From contig WFMF01000084.1 of assembly GCA_011033025.1 (NCBI GenBank), positions 186,001 to 250,000 of the forward strand: 64,000 nucleotides of DNA. The letters are read 5' to 3'. The stretch comes from Beroe forskalii (Eukaryota > Ctenophora > Nuda > Beroida > Beroidae). This document shows positions 45,739 through 56,068 of this stretch, one piece after another. The translations under genes and the position numbers were made by a program. How positions within the stretch are numbered: the first letter of the stretch is position 1; the number at the start of each line of letters is the position of its first letter. The notes under the pieces were generated by a model that saw only the letters and a list, made by a program, of their open reading frames with translations, was not told the origin of the DNA and did not search any database.

Positions 45739-45924
45739 CCTTATTGTAACAAATTTAGTAAGCAACTAATTAATCGTCAGGAAAATAAGAAAGCATCAAA
45801 TTAAGAAACTTTTTAAAGGTTGAACATTAATTAAGAAGCTTTTAAGAAATTAAGATGCAGTTTATTAAGAAACTTTTTTGCCCGGTTTCGTAATTAACTG
45901 CTTTCTTAATTTCATGTAATAAGG
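45739..45924. mobile_element. Short TA-flanked MITE, M1-like
   Basis: The 186-bp element begins CCTTATTGTAAC and ends ATGTAATAAGG, with TA on both sides. D2 copy A lacks it (GTGTATATATTCTTTG). Internal words AATTAAGAAGCTTTTAAG differ from the long M1 copies, so it is a derived or deleted relative. Confidence 0.8.
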
Positions 45925-45944
45925 TATTCTTTGCAATGACTCAC

Positions 45945-46024
45945 CAGCCAATACCCGGCAGGACAGTTGGAGATTCTGAGCACGTAGATAACGTCTCCTT
46001 CCTGGATAGCCAGCCCCTTCTCTT
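45945..46024 (-). CDS. PX-SH3 gene block B, exon 6
   Basis: Counterpart of 22633-22712 with the same splice sites and phases. One residue differs (ISNC in place of ISSC). The nearest copy of exon 7 downstream is at 11.3 kb, more than 34 kb away and beyond block A. A short MITE lies just 20 bp past its donor. Confidence 0.8.
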
Positions 46025-46402
46025 CTGCAAATGAATTGGATGATATCATCAATTAACACTTTCTGTCTGCCTCCATTGTAACCTCCATTGTAACAAAAAA
46101 GTTGGACAAAAAAACGTTAATCATTTTAATTAAACTTTCAAATCATTTCAAACTTTCAACTTCATGAATTCATATAGGCCATGTTATTTTTTAATTTCAC
46201 ATGCGCAGATTAATACAATGTCCCGACTTCCGTAGCGAAATCTTTACACCACCTACCGCGTAGTTAGGATCTTCAGACAGCTTTTAATCATATATATAAG
46301 CGTGTATAAGAGCTCAAACTCTGGAGAAATTAATTTATTACTTCTAATTCCAACCAGTGGATAATTATATGAAACCTGTTAAATAAACTTCAATCCACCC
46401 AC

Positions 46403-46502
46403 CTTTTAGATCTTCAGGCATCTCCCCAGAGAACACAGTAACGGCAGTGGAAACGAACATGTAATCTGGCTGGTCTTCTTTCAGGGGCACTGTGCCTGCG
46501 TT
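46403..46502 (-). CDS. PX-SH3 gene block B, exon 5
   Basis: Counterpart of 23085-23184. The frame and splice sites are intact. It reads VPLKEDQPDY in place of VPVKEDQPDY. Confidence 0.8.
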
Positions 46503-46634
46503 CTGGGAGGATTCAGAGGGTCACTTGAGGAGGAAATGATGAACGTTGGATGATATTTTGAGATGTTTTTTTGGAAAATAGCTAGATTAATCATGGTCAT
46601 AATTTAAAATAACCTGAAACTTGTAAGAACTCAC

Positions 46635-46751
46635 CAGAACCATTGCCGAAGGGACGTTATATTTCGAGGACATCACGTCGAGGGTCCGGTCAGTGTTCGA
46701 TAGTCTGACATCCTCCAGGGAGGGCTCCCAAAACCAGACAAACATGTCACT
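46635..46751 (-). CDS. PX-SH3 gene block B, exon 4
   Basis: Counterpart of 23388-23504. Only synonymous changes are seen in the 39 codons, with acceptor and donor conserved. Confidence 0.8.
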
Positions 46752-47359
46752 CTGAGACAGGCAGGTTTACAGACAGGTTGTCAGGGGGTGAGGGGGCCGA
46801 GTGGGGTTAGTTGTCTGGGATGAGGCCGGTGTGGCTGGGGTTTAAAGAGTTGAATATTTCATAAACAACGCACTTCTACTTCCATAAACAGCGCTGGGAT
46901 GATTCCAATTCAGTGGAAGTCTCGAATTCGACTTTCCGTCTTTCCTGCAAATCTTCTCAATGATATAAAGGGAGTATGGAGTTGGCTACGTTTGGAAGGC
47001 AGCAATCCATTAAAACCCTAAATAGTTATAAAACTCTTCAGACTATTCAGTAGTCATCCCTGGAGCAACAAATGTCTGTGATTATGCCATTCCGGACGCC
47101 GGTACTGAAAGGAGCACCTTAGGTAGAAAGCAACTGACTTAGAAGTAGGTTTTGCCAGTCCTTTTTACCTGCCCCTTTTCACCTACTTTTTGATGAGGTG
47201 CTTTCGGCTGAGAAGCAAATATAACAGTATGTACATTTGTGTGGTTTTTGAAATAGGTGAACACCAACATTTTACTCCATGAAAATTCAGATTGTACCAA
47301 AGTTTAATGAATTTTTGAAATCGCGAATTTGATTATTATAACAACAGAGCATCAATAAC

Positions 47360-47469
47360 CTGCTGAATAAAGGGAGGAATACTCAGGACTGAGTTGACGA
47401 ACGTCTCTATTTGCCGCAGATGTTTCAATGTGAAGTTTTCTGTGGAAGACCGTTCGAATATCTGGCGTC
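47360..47469 (-). CDS. PX-SH3 gene block B, exon 3
   Basis: Counterpart of 25267-25376, with Ser for Asn in LSIPPFIQQ. The intron that follows it is about 0.6 kb, against about 1.76 kb in block A, where the RT fragment is inserted. Confidence 0.8.
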
Positions 47470-47720
47470 CTGCGGAGACATATATAACGTTTAGATTTAT
47501 AAAATTGGGAGGAAAATTATTTGAAATATTATTCACGAAATATTTTCAAATAATTTTTCTATAATCTACGTTTATATAATGCACCGGTCTCTCGGCACTA
47601 ATGGGCTAATTATTAAATATACAGGAAATGTTATGTTAAAGACGTGCTTTGCGGCTAAACTTTCCGGTGAAGATTAAATTTTAGGATTTTAGAAATGAAA
47701 ATGATCGTCCTCTGGGTAAC

Positions 47721-47797
47721 CTGCTAATTTGACAAGTCCGCCATCTTTAGTTATGCTGCTGATGTAGGAGTACAGTTCGAAGACTTGATCGTACGAT
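47721..47797 (-). CDS. PX-SH3 gene block B, exon 2
   Basis: Counterpart of 25638-25714, identical in protein (SYDQVFELYSYISSITKDGG...). The phases and splice sites are the same. Confidence 0.8.
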
Positions 47798-47954
47798 CTG
47801 AAAGTGTTAAATTTTGACGCTAATCGATTACTTCAATTCGACAGCTGTACAGCCAATCATAGGTCCGAGTAACAGACAAGGAACGTCTAAGGAGTTGCAA
47901 TGTCTAAGGAGTTACATACTGCATAGTGCTTCCATGTTAACAAGAGTTGTAATG

Positions 47955-48250
47955 CCCGATGGGGCACTCACGGGTAGCTTAGTTGTTAAAGGGTTGCAAA
48001 GGGGTTGCTAAACTGTTCACATGGGTTGCCAAATACGTCCGTTTGGGTTGCTAAACAGTTAAAAGGGTTGCCATGGGACTGCTAAACTCTTAAGAGGCTT
48101 TTTAAACTTTTTAAAAAGGTTGTGCAGAGGTTAAGACAGCGTTTTTTTCAATCGAGAAGTAGGTGGTTCGATTCCCAGCCATGCCTATCGTTCTCAGGGT
48201 GATAAATCTCACCAAAGCAGCCAAGCGTACAGGAAACTGTACGGGAGACG
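47955..48250. repeat. tRNA-derived SINE-like sequence (copy B) with GGGTTGCTAAAC repeats
   Basis: This has the same A-box and B-box words as at 25855-26065 (GGTAGCTTAGTTGTTAAAGG, GTGGTTCGATTCCC). Three or four extra GGGTTGCTAAAC-type units are inserted between them and are absent from copy A. Confidence 0.4.
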
Positions 48251-48511
48251 GGAGTTTTAAATGAGGGGCTGCCCATTGCAGCGAAGTCTCGGGCGAATTA
48301 AGTATGGATTAGACTTCCTTAGCCGTAACTGGCTTGATATAACTCGAATCCTTCGATTCCTGTCAAAATTGAAAAGGATTGATACTGTTACCAGTGGTTG
48401 CTTAGCGGTTAATAACGCGTTTTGCAAGGGTTTGTTTACTAGAAATGATTGCATGTTAACACGAGAAAGGGGCTGCTAAATGCAGTCACAGGCAGAAATG
48501 GGGTTTCTAAC

Positions 48512-48669
48512 CTGTAAACACGCCGAGTGCTTCCATCACTCCACGTTACGTCTATCTGATAAGCAAAGTACTTCTTGGGCTTGTGCAACCTTTTCAAGTT
48601 CCCTAACAAATCGAGTTCAAGAATGTGTCCGTAGGTACGAGTTGGTACTTTACCAGACCACTTGGGCAT
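48512..48669 (-). CDS. PX-SH3 protein, block B, first coding exon
   Basis: Counterpart of 26331-26488, encoding the same 52 residues and leaving at phase 2 at TTTACAG/GTTAGA. The upstream flank matches copy A once the hAT-like insertion there is removed. Block B thus keeps its own start codon, all five internal junctions and 5' flank, with only three amino-acid changes over six exons. No exon 7 of its own lies between block B and the left edge of its duplication unit. It must therefore splice over block A to reach exon 7, end within its own intron 6 as a truncated protein, or be read in series with block A. Confidence 0.8.
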
Positions 48670-49964
48670 ATCTAATGGAAATGTTACGAAATTACATGAG
48701 AATGATCACCCTCTCCCATCGATTAAATGAAATTACGCTAGTTAATGAACAATACTCTAAATTTGTTACACACTTGATACTTAAATGAAAGGTTAAAAGT
48801 ATAGATTGGAAAGGTATCTTAATATGAATAAATCATTGACATAATTTTACGAGTAGGAACTGTTTTATGCTAGAATTTTCATTTGTAGATGACATGAAAA
48901 ATACGTGTATTGGAAAAGATTTATATTGATTTTTGAAGGCTTGACTTAACTTCCAAAACATTTTTCCACGCTTCGTGGAAATTTCTTCCAAAACGTTAAA
49001 TCTTTTTCACAGAAACCATTGAGGGTGACATGTGAACAGGCACAATTTGTCAGGAATCCAAATTCCCTATGAATGTTTTTAAACGGGGAATGAAGATTTC
49101 AATTAGGAACTGTCAGTTTGGGATATGCAAAGTTTACGGTTATTAAATCTTTATATTGGCTTTTACACATATGTCGCAATAGTTCGGTCATACGATTGAA
49201 GACCTCAGCAACGAAAAAGGGGGCGCTTCGAATTCAACATTTTAGCATCTACAACCACAGGATTGAAAGGCAATGTCAACAACAACCTTTGACATATTTC
49301 GAATAACAGTCAGAAGTTCTGCTTACAAACAAGTAAAAGTAGGTATTCCTTTAGGTATTCGGTTAAAGCAAACCATGCAATGGAAGCAAACCTATCAATC
49401 GAAGCAAGTCATGTGTACTCGAATCTCATGGATCAATTTCCGGGTTCTTTTCAAAGTTGACGTCAATATTCGTATTGTTACGTAACATAGTCATATTAAT
49501 AGAAAACAAGTCTTGCAAAAGGTATCAATCCTGTCGAAAAACTCATAAACAAACCCAAATCTAACGCCAAACTTGCACAGACATGATGGACTTAGATTAG
49601 TGTTGAAACTTTATGTACTAACATAATCTTTTAATATGAAAGGTGACCTAACAAGATATCAAAATGTAATATGACAAATTACATGAATTTGAGCAGAATA
49701 GAAAATGTCATAAACCGGACCCGGCCCAGGATAACATACAGCACAGTTCAAAATTGCCGCTCGAAAGCAAATAGAGTAGCGCTCGATTTTTTTTTCACTG
49801 GTAACAATATGGCATAATGCGCGGCGCGAACAATTAATATTGCGTACCGAAAAGTTATAAATTTTCATTTGAAACAACTTCTTTGCTAAAACCTTTCTAG
49901 TTTATTAACAAGTTGTTTTAAAGCACGGTTAAAACCAGGTACATCAAAACAAAGAGAACGTCCG

Positions 49965-50345
49965 GCGCGGCGCGGCGATGCGGCATTCTACGATTTGTCA
50001 AATCGTAGGGCGCGGGCGCCGGACGCCCGGACGTTATTTTACCTTCCATGTATGTAACCAGATGCTCACGGCTATAAATTTGCTAAACACGTATACACCT
50101 GTTATCGTCACGTGGCGCGCTTTCCCCTAAGCAGGGGCCGCGCCGCGCACTCCGTGCGCGTTACCAGGGTCCTGGTTAGGGCAAGGCGCGCTTCTTTAGG
50201 GAATTAGCGCGCGGCGCGTACTTGCTAAACACGTATATCCCTGTCTGCGTTGCGCGGCGCGCTTCCTCAGAACAGGAGGGTAGCGCGGCGCGCGTACGCA
50301 CACCTATGCGGGCTTAGGAAGGCGCGTACACACACCTATGCAGGC
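49965..50345. other. CpG-dense region following D2 copy B
   Basis: Rich in GCGCGC, GGCGCG and CCCTGGTTAGGG-type words. The segment CCGCGCACTCCGTGCGCG plus ACCAGGGTCCTGGTTAGGG is the inverse of one at 30140-30210. The TACACACACCTATGCGGGCT part keeps the direct orientation and is duplicated once. Confidence 0.5.
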
Positions 50346-50770
50346 TTAGGAACAAGCCGCGGAAATCAATGTTTGATAATATAGAGAATATATGAAATCT
50401 GAGTTATTATTCCATTATATTTTTGGCAATTTGATTTCCATTCAATTCAATTCAATTATACATTTTTACAGCACACACCTGAGTTCAATGGTGCGTATTA
50501 GTGTTATCTATTGTTCTTGTTAATCGTCTATGTGAAGAGTGATGGTTAAATACCATTATCCTTATGTTATATGTTATGTTAACAGTATACTCTTGTTGCT
50601 TGATATGTGGAACTTGAATTGAATAGCTGTGCCAACATATCTTGACTCAGGATTGACACGTCTTTCATCCTCTGAAGTATCAACTTGGATTATGGAAAAG
50701 TTGTCAAAATCATCAAACCTTTGTTATGTATCCAATTACCTCAGCTATCAGTTTAACATAATCACATACC
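50346..50770. other. AT-rich spacer
   Basis: Nothing recognised. It is not similar to the equivalent place after D2 copy A. Confidence 0.4.
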
Positions 50771-52325
50771 CACTTTATCCTGGGACTGAATCCTTGGATA
50801 TCCCCTTTGATCCTGGGAGAGTCTCCTTGACCCTGGGATAGCCTCCATGGACCTGGAATAGACTGACTCTTTGATCCTTGGATATCCCCTTTGATCCTTG
50901 GAGAGTCTCCTTGACCCTGGGAAACCCTCCATGTCCCTGGAATAAACTCCTTGAATCTAGGACAGACTCCTTCCCCGGATGCATTTCTTGATCCTAGGTC
51001 TGATTCCTTGTTTCTGGGATGGGATTCTTGATCCTAGAATAGTGTCCTCGATCCTGGCCTGGGAGTCTCCTTGATCTTGATATACACTCATATATCCTGG
51101 GATGCACTTCTTGATACTGGGAAAGAATCCTCTTTCTTGGGACAGACTCCTTCATCCAAGCTGCACTCCTTCATCACAAGGTACATTCCTTGATCCTGGG
51201 AATGGATCCTTGATCCTGTTAAATTTTCCTTGATCCTGAGAGAGTCTCCTCGATCCTGGGAGAGTCTCCTCGATCCTGGGAGAGTCTCCTCGATCCTGGG
51301 AGAGTCTCCTCGATCCTGGGAGAGTCTCATTGATCCTGAGAGAGTCTCCCTAATCCCAGGGAAGACTCTATGATCCTGGGATGTGCTTCTTGATCCTGGG
51401 AGAGTAACATTGATCCTAGGAAAGATTCTAGATCCTGAGAGAGTATCCTTGATCCTGAGAGAGTCTCCTTGATCCTAGGGAAGACTCTATGATCCTGAGA
51501 GAGTCTCCTTGATCCTGAGAGATTCCTTCATCTCAGGATGCAGTCCTTGTTCCTAGGACTGACTCCTTTATCCTGGAAGAGTGTCCTTGATCCTGAGGGT
51601 CTACTTGGTCCTAAGAGAGTCTCCCTGATATTGAGAGAGTCTCCCTGATCCTAGGGAAGACTCAATGATCCTCAGAGAGTCTCCTTGACCCTGGGAAACC
51701 CTCCATGTCCCTGGAATAAACTCCTTGAATCTAGGACAGACTCCTTCCCCGGATGCATTCCTTGATCCTAGGTCTGATTCCTTGTTTCTGGGATGGGATT
51801 CTTGATCCTAGAATAGTGTCCTCGATCCTGGCCTTGGAGTCTCCTTGGTCTTGGGATACACTCATATATCCTGGGATGCACTTCTTGATACTGGAAAAGA
51901 ATCCTCTTTCTTGGGACAGACTCCTTCATCCAAGCTGCACTCCTTCATCACAAGGTACATTCCTTGATCCTGGGAATGGATCCTTGATCCTTTTAAATTT
52001 TCCTTGATCCTGAGAGAGTCTCCTCAATCCTGGGAGAGTCTCCTTGATCCTGAGAGAGTCTCCCTAATCCCAGGGATTCCTTCATCTCAGGATGCAGTTC
52101 TTGTTCCTAGGACTGACTCCTTTATCCTGGAAGAGTGTCCTTGATCCTGAGAGTCTACTTGGTCCTGAGAGAGTCTCCCTGATATTGAGAGAGTCTCCCT
52201 GATCCTAGGGAAGACTCAATGATCCTCAGAGAGTCTCTTTGATCCTGAAAGAGACTCTTTAATCTCAGGATGCAGTCCTTGTTCCTAGGACTGACTCCTT
52301 TATCCTGGAAGAGTGTCCTTGAGAT
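50771..52325. repeat. TCCTTGATCCTGGGAGAG-type minisatellite, array 2
   Basis: The unit is the same as at 30735-31885, but longer. A higher-order block of about 0.8 kb occurs twice within it (starting about 50893 and 51680). A homogeneous stretch at 51232-51330 has five near-identical CTCCTCGATCCTGGGAGAGT units. Frames open across it are repeat-derived. Confidence 0.9.
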
Positions 52326-52973
52326 TACACTCTCCCCATTCCCCTCACCTTAAATTCTCCTTGTATTGGCCCTCAAATTAATTTTTCCTCATCTTAATTG
52401 CCCTCTCCCCATTTCCTCTCTTCAACCCATTTCCTCACTTCACCTCACTTCACCTCACCCCATCTTCCCCTTGCGCTATCTTCCCCTCTTCTTACAATCA
52501 ACATTCCTCTCAATCACTTTCTCTCACCCCATTTTACCCCCACCTAACAATCATTCCCCTCACCTTACATTCTATCTTGCAGTCTATCTTGTAAAATACA
52601 TCTCTCTTGTGATTGGAACATATTTGTTGTGAAGGCTCAAATAAACTCCAATGTATTGATCAAAAACTCTTTTTCATGGGATTTGTCATTGTCAAAACAA
52701 ACACTTGAAATAGATAATAAAACAATTTTAATTAAATTACATCTGCCTCACAACCCTTTCTACTACCCTTTTGACAATGTGCTTTTCACTGATGAGCATA
52801 AATATGCATTATTTCTCATCAAATTTTCATGAGAATACTATCTTGCTTTCAAACCTACAAGATGAGTATCAAATAACACGTGATGCAAATATGTCAGCAT
52901 TGTGAATTGTTACTATTTACATGTCTCCACATCATGATACATGTGAATGTGTTGAAAATGTTCCAAAGTTGCA
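52326..52973. other. Pyrimidine-rich then AT-rich spacer
   Basis: At 52326-52590 the plus strand is dominated by CTCCCC, CACCTCACTT and TTCCCCTC words. After that it is ordinary AT-rich DNA. No gene is supported. Confidence 0.45.
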
Positions 52974-53697
52974 CTATGCATTCAAAGTATTCTTCTTTTT
53001 TGATGCAGTCATCTGTAGAATCCTCATTGTATCATCATGGACTAGTTGAACATTGTTAAGTCTCTCATGGAAATCATTTATCTGTTCTGCCCACACCCCT
53101 GGGAAGCCCAAATCTTGTGTGATTGGCTCCTGCCTCAGCCATAATGGATACATTCCCATTCCTGCCTGAGAATGATCTGGTGGGTGGTTGAATATTTGCT
53201 GTCCTTGCCTATTGCCAATTGGCTGAGCCTTTGCCACATTTTCAGCTCTTGTTGAAATTCTCCGTTGAGCTTGTGAGAGGTTCTGTCCAGCAGAGAAAGC
53301 AGGGACCCTTGGTCCCTGAATTTGCTGTCCCTGTAGGGGTTGGTACTGTCCTGGAGACATCTGGAATTGTCTCTCCGGTATTTGGAATGGCTGTGTGGGC
53401 GGGATTTGAGCTATTGGAGGGTACCCTGGAGATACTGGTGGTTGTCTTGAATGCTCAGCTTTCTCAATGGATATCCTGGGAGGCAGTGTCTGAGGTGCTT
53501 GCCTCGGCTCAGGTGATAATGAAAGCTGAGGGGAGGGCATTTGAGGGGGGCCGGGTGACAACTGCTGCTGCCTTGTCGACAAGGTCTGTGTTCCAAGTGA
53601 TAAGTGTTGGAGACCAGGTGAGAGTTGCTGTTGTCGTGGTGTCCGGGAATTTGTCAGTAGTTGCTGTTGTTCTGTGTGCAATGGTGGAAACATAGTT
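52974..53697 (-). CDS. Gln/Pro-rich hypothetical protein or terminal exon
   Basis: An open frame of 239 codons from a Met at 53693. A pyrimidine-rich acceptor (TGTTTATCTCCAG) ends just before it at 53698, so it may be the last exon of a longer gene. Residues 1-165 are low complexity, rich in Gln, Pro and Ser, with repeated QQQLSPG words. The last 70 residues are ordinary in composition (WLRQEPITQDLGFPGVWAEQ, then NDFHERLNNVQLVHDDTMRI) and may form a helix. No family is recognised. The uninterrupted frame and the non-repetitive C-terminus support coding, but a shadow of biased composition is possible. No polyadenylation signal was identified. Confidence 0.45.
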
Positions 53698-55476
53698 CTG
53701 GAGATAAACAGATTTTGGTATTTCTTATGCTAAATTTGAAAGATAATATTGGAATTCAAAAGAATATGGTATGGTACTGTCAATTGCCAGGTTTCTCAAC
53801 TTTAATAAAATGTTACAGATTTGATTACTGATTAATTTTCACAAATTAATTGAACTGCTGTCTAAAGAATTAAAGGGCGTGTCCTTACATCGCAGTACAA
53901 TTCGTCAATTGAAGCATGAATAAGATTCATTTCGTATTTTGAAAATACCGCACATTAAAGTAATCACTTCATACATATGTAGTATCAAATTAATATGCTT
54001 TCGCCCTATATTTAAATTGGCTCAAATCGGCCTATGATAGTGTGTACTAACGAACTAAAAGTAGAAGTTTTCTGAACAAGATACTCAGCACTGTATCCCA
54101 GAAAAGGATAAGAACTTGGAGCTAACGAAACTGAAACAGCACATGATGCACGTAAATGATACTTAAATGATTTACGGGCACTTTCCCTTACTGAAGCAGG
54201 GAGGTATTTAAAGCAATACGGATTTAATAATGGTCACAATATACGGGGATTGAGGAGGAATCTATAAAGCCTATCACGAACTATATAGTATATATGTGAA
54301 TATTTTACTACTATCAATCAGGCCAATTATCTAAGCAAGGCCGGTAAGAAGAATTTATGAATGGATCATGTAAATGTCTGACGTATTATCTGGGTAGGTA
54401 CCTTGTGTAACGAAATGAAAAAAGTTACATAATTACTTGCTATGTAAGTGGTCTCCCATTTATATCTGTGTTTCTTGAAGGAAACTGCATTGAACGACTT
54501 GCCTATAATATGTATATATTCATGAAGTATTTTTTGTTTTATATCTGACTGTAAAGGAAGGAAGACGTGAATGGCGTCAGTTCATTACCTAGTTCACTAT
54601 GTTCAGATGAGTTAATTGTCGTAACCATAACTTCACCTTCACTGTGATGATTGAATTGAGGATTTCCTTGGCGTAACTTGGCACGAAACTGAAATACGTT
54701 AATCATACCTACTTTCATTGCTCGGTAAATAGGTAGAGTGAAGAAATAAAAGTAATACGTATAATATTAAGTATGTTAAGTATAAAATAAAATATGATAA
54801 ATCTATTCAACATCACTCTAAATTAGCAAAAGGCAAACATAAACAAGATCCTTCCTATGCAATAATTTTTGCTGTTGAATATCCACAACGTAAAAACGGT
54901 TTAAGGCTGTGGTCTTGACCAGACATAATAAATTTTATGTAAATACTGCTAGTAACTTAGACGTTCTTCAGTGCTATTATATACTTGAATCTGGAGCTAT
55001 TTCCTGTTTACATCTGAAAGATTCAAGACATAAAGTGCTGGGCAATCGATTCCCATATATATCAAGGACTGTGTTTTAAGGACTGTGTTATATAGTCTAC
55101 TTGATTTCTGAAAGTCTGAAACACAGACTGTGTCTATGACGAAACGAATGGACGTCTATTGAAGCACAAATTTGAGGCAGTCTAGCTTATAAATTATCGA
55201 TATGATACCACATTCAACCGTATACTATCGGATACTATAATTCGGGTAGAAAATATTATGTTCAGACAACATATTGCCTTGTATTATAAATCACTCAATT
55301 ATGCAAAGATATAAGTTACGTCTATTTAAATAAAACTGAAATCATTTCTATTTTTCATTTGAAGGTTTTACTCCTATTCCAACTGCCGTATGGCCTTTAG
55401 GTATGACAGGCATCGAAGTATTAAATTATTTCCTAACGATCGTCAATAATCATCAAATTTGAGCACTAGATAAGCC
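53698..55476. other. AT-rich region upstream of the phosphate carrier gene
   Basis: No exon is recognised. It must contain the promoter and 5' UTR of the plus-strand phosphate carrier unless a 5' exon lies further upstream. No core promoter motif can be assigned. Confidence 0.4.
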
Positions 55477-55543
55477 ATGGTATTTGAACGACAGAAGGAA
55501 GCTTTCTTTGGAGGACACAATAAACAGCTGGTTGCGGCGTCAG
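55477..55543 (+). CDS. SLC25A3: Mitochondrial phosphate carrier, coding exon 1
   Basis: The ATG at 55477 opens MVFERQKEAFFGGHNKQLVA and the exon ends at GCGTCAG/GTATAC, phase 1. Exon 2 continues in frame with GSQYSCEVGSAKFY. The gene encodes the inner-membrane carrier that brings phosphate with H+ into the matrix for ATP synthesis. In animals the mature protein starts with a YSC.FGS segment after a variable N-terminus, as here. The short basic/amphipathic N-terminus is not a classic long presequence. The exon is called from phase agreement, the good donor and the Met. The N-terminus is the least certain part of the model. Confidence 0.65.
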
Positions 55544-55940
55544 GTATACATTCTACTGTAGAACAATTAATTAATTATTAGACTTCTTACTTGTTATACT
55601 ACTGCTTGATGAATTGGTGGTTTGGCTTCATGATTCATCACCACTGTGAATCAGTGAACGATGACAATCGCGTCTTCTACCGCATTTAATTATTTGAGAT
55701 CCGACCCTATTCGATTAACCATGTTTTAGCAAGGATCACTCTACTTGCAGAGTTCTAAATAAAAATAGCCGGTTCAACGTCTATTTCTCGTGCGGGCATA
55801 TTATTCGGAACTATTTGCAGGAACATGATCTGAATTCAGACCAAGTAAACAATGCAACTCTCGGATATTACCCCACTATTAAACAACTGATACTTGCAGG
55901 AAGTCAGTACAGCTACTATATCAAACAACTGCTACTTCAG

Positions 55941-56068
55941 GAAGTCAGTACAGCTGCGAGGTTGGGAGCGCTAAGTTCTACGCCCTCTGTGCGTTCGGAG
56001 GCCTCCTCAGTTGTGGAATAACTCACACTGCTGTCGTGCCATTGGATCTCGTCAAGTGCCGTATTCAG
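55941..56068 (+). CDS. SLC25A3: Mitochondrial phosphate carrier, coding exon 2
   Basis: A 128-nt exon that enters at phase 1 and leaves at phase 0. It encodes SQYSCEVGSAKFYALCAFGG and then SCGITHTAVVPLDLVKCRIQ, the first transmembrane helix with the mitochondrial carrier signature PLDLVKCRIQ (Px[DE]xx[KR]). The acceptor is CTGCTACTTCAG. A 41-bp tandem copy of the acceptor region precedes it (decoy AG at 55899, which would shift the frame by two). The donor CATTCAG/GTACGAGTG is the first unit of the 28-bp array that fills the next intron. Confidence 0.93.

Larger units (their letters stand above)
33491..49960. repeat. Large direct duplication D2, copy B
   Basis: This is the counterpart of 14985-29612. 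It carries GPCR copy 2 and PX-SH3 exons 1-6 (block B). Insertions seen only here are a 2.97-kb CACTA-ended element, a 1.59-kb poly-G-ended element and three TA-flanked MITEs. It lacks the RT insertion, the hAT-like element and the TAA-flanked MITE of copy A. Confidence 0.9.

Noticed and set aside
50775..52007. Frames across the TCCTTGATCCTGGGAGAG arrays
   Set aside because: Their peptide repeats follow the satellite unit and show no coding constraint.
53219..53695. 158-codon plus-strand frame opposite the Gln/Pro-rich frame
   Set aside because: It mirrors the low-complexity minus-strand frame. The minus strand has a start, a plausible acceptor and a better C-terminus.
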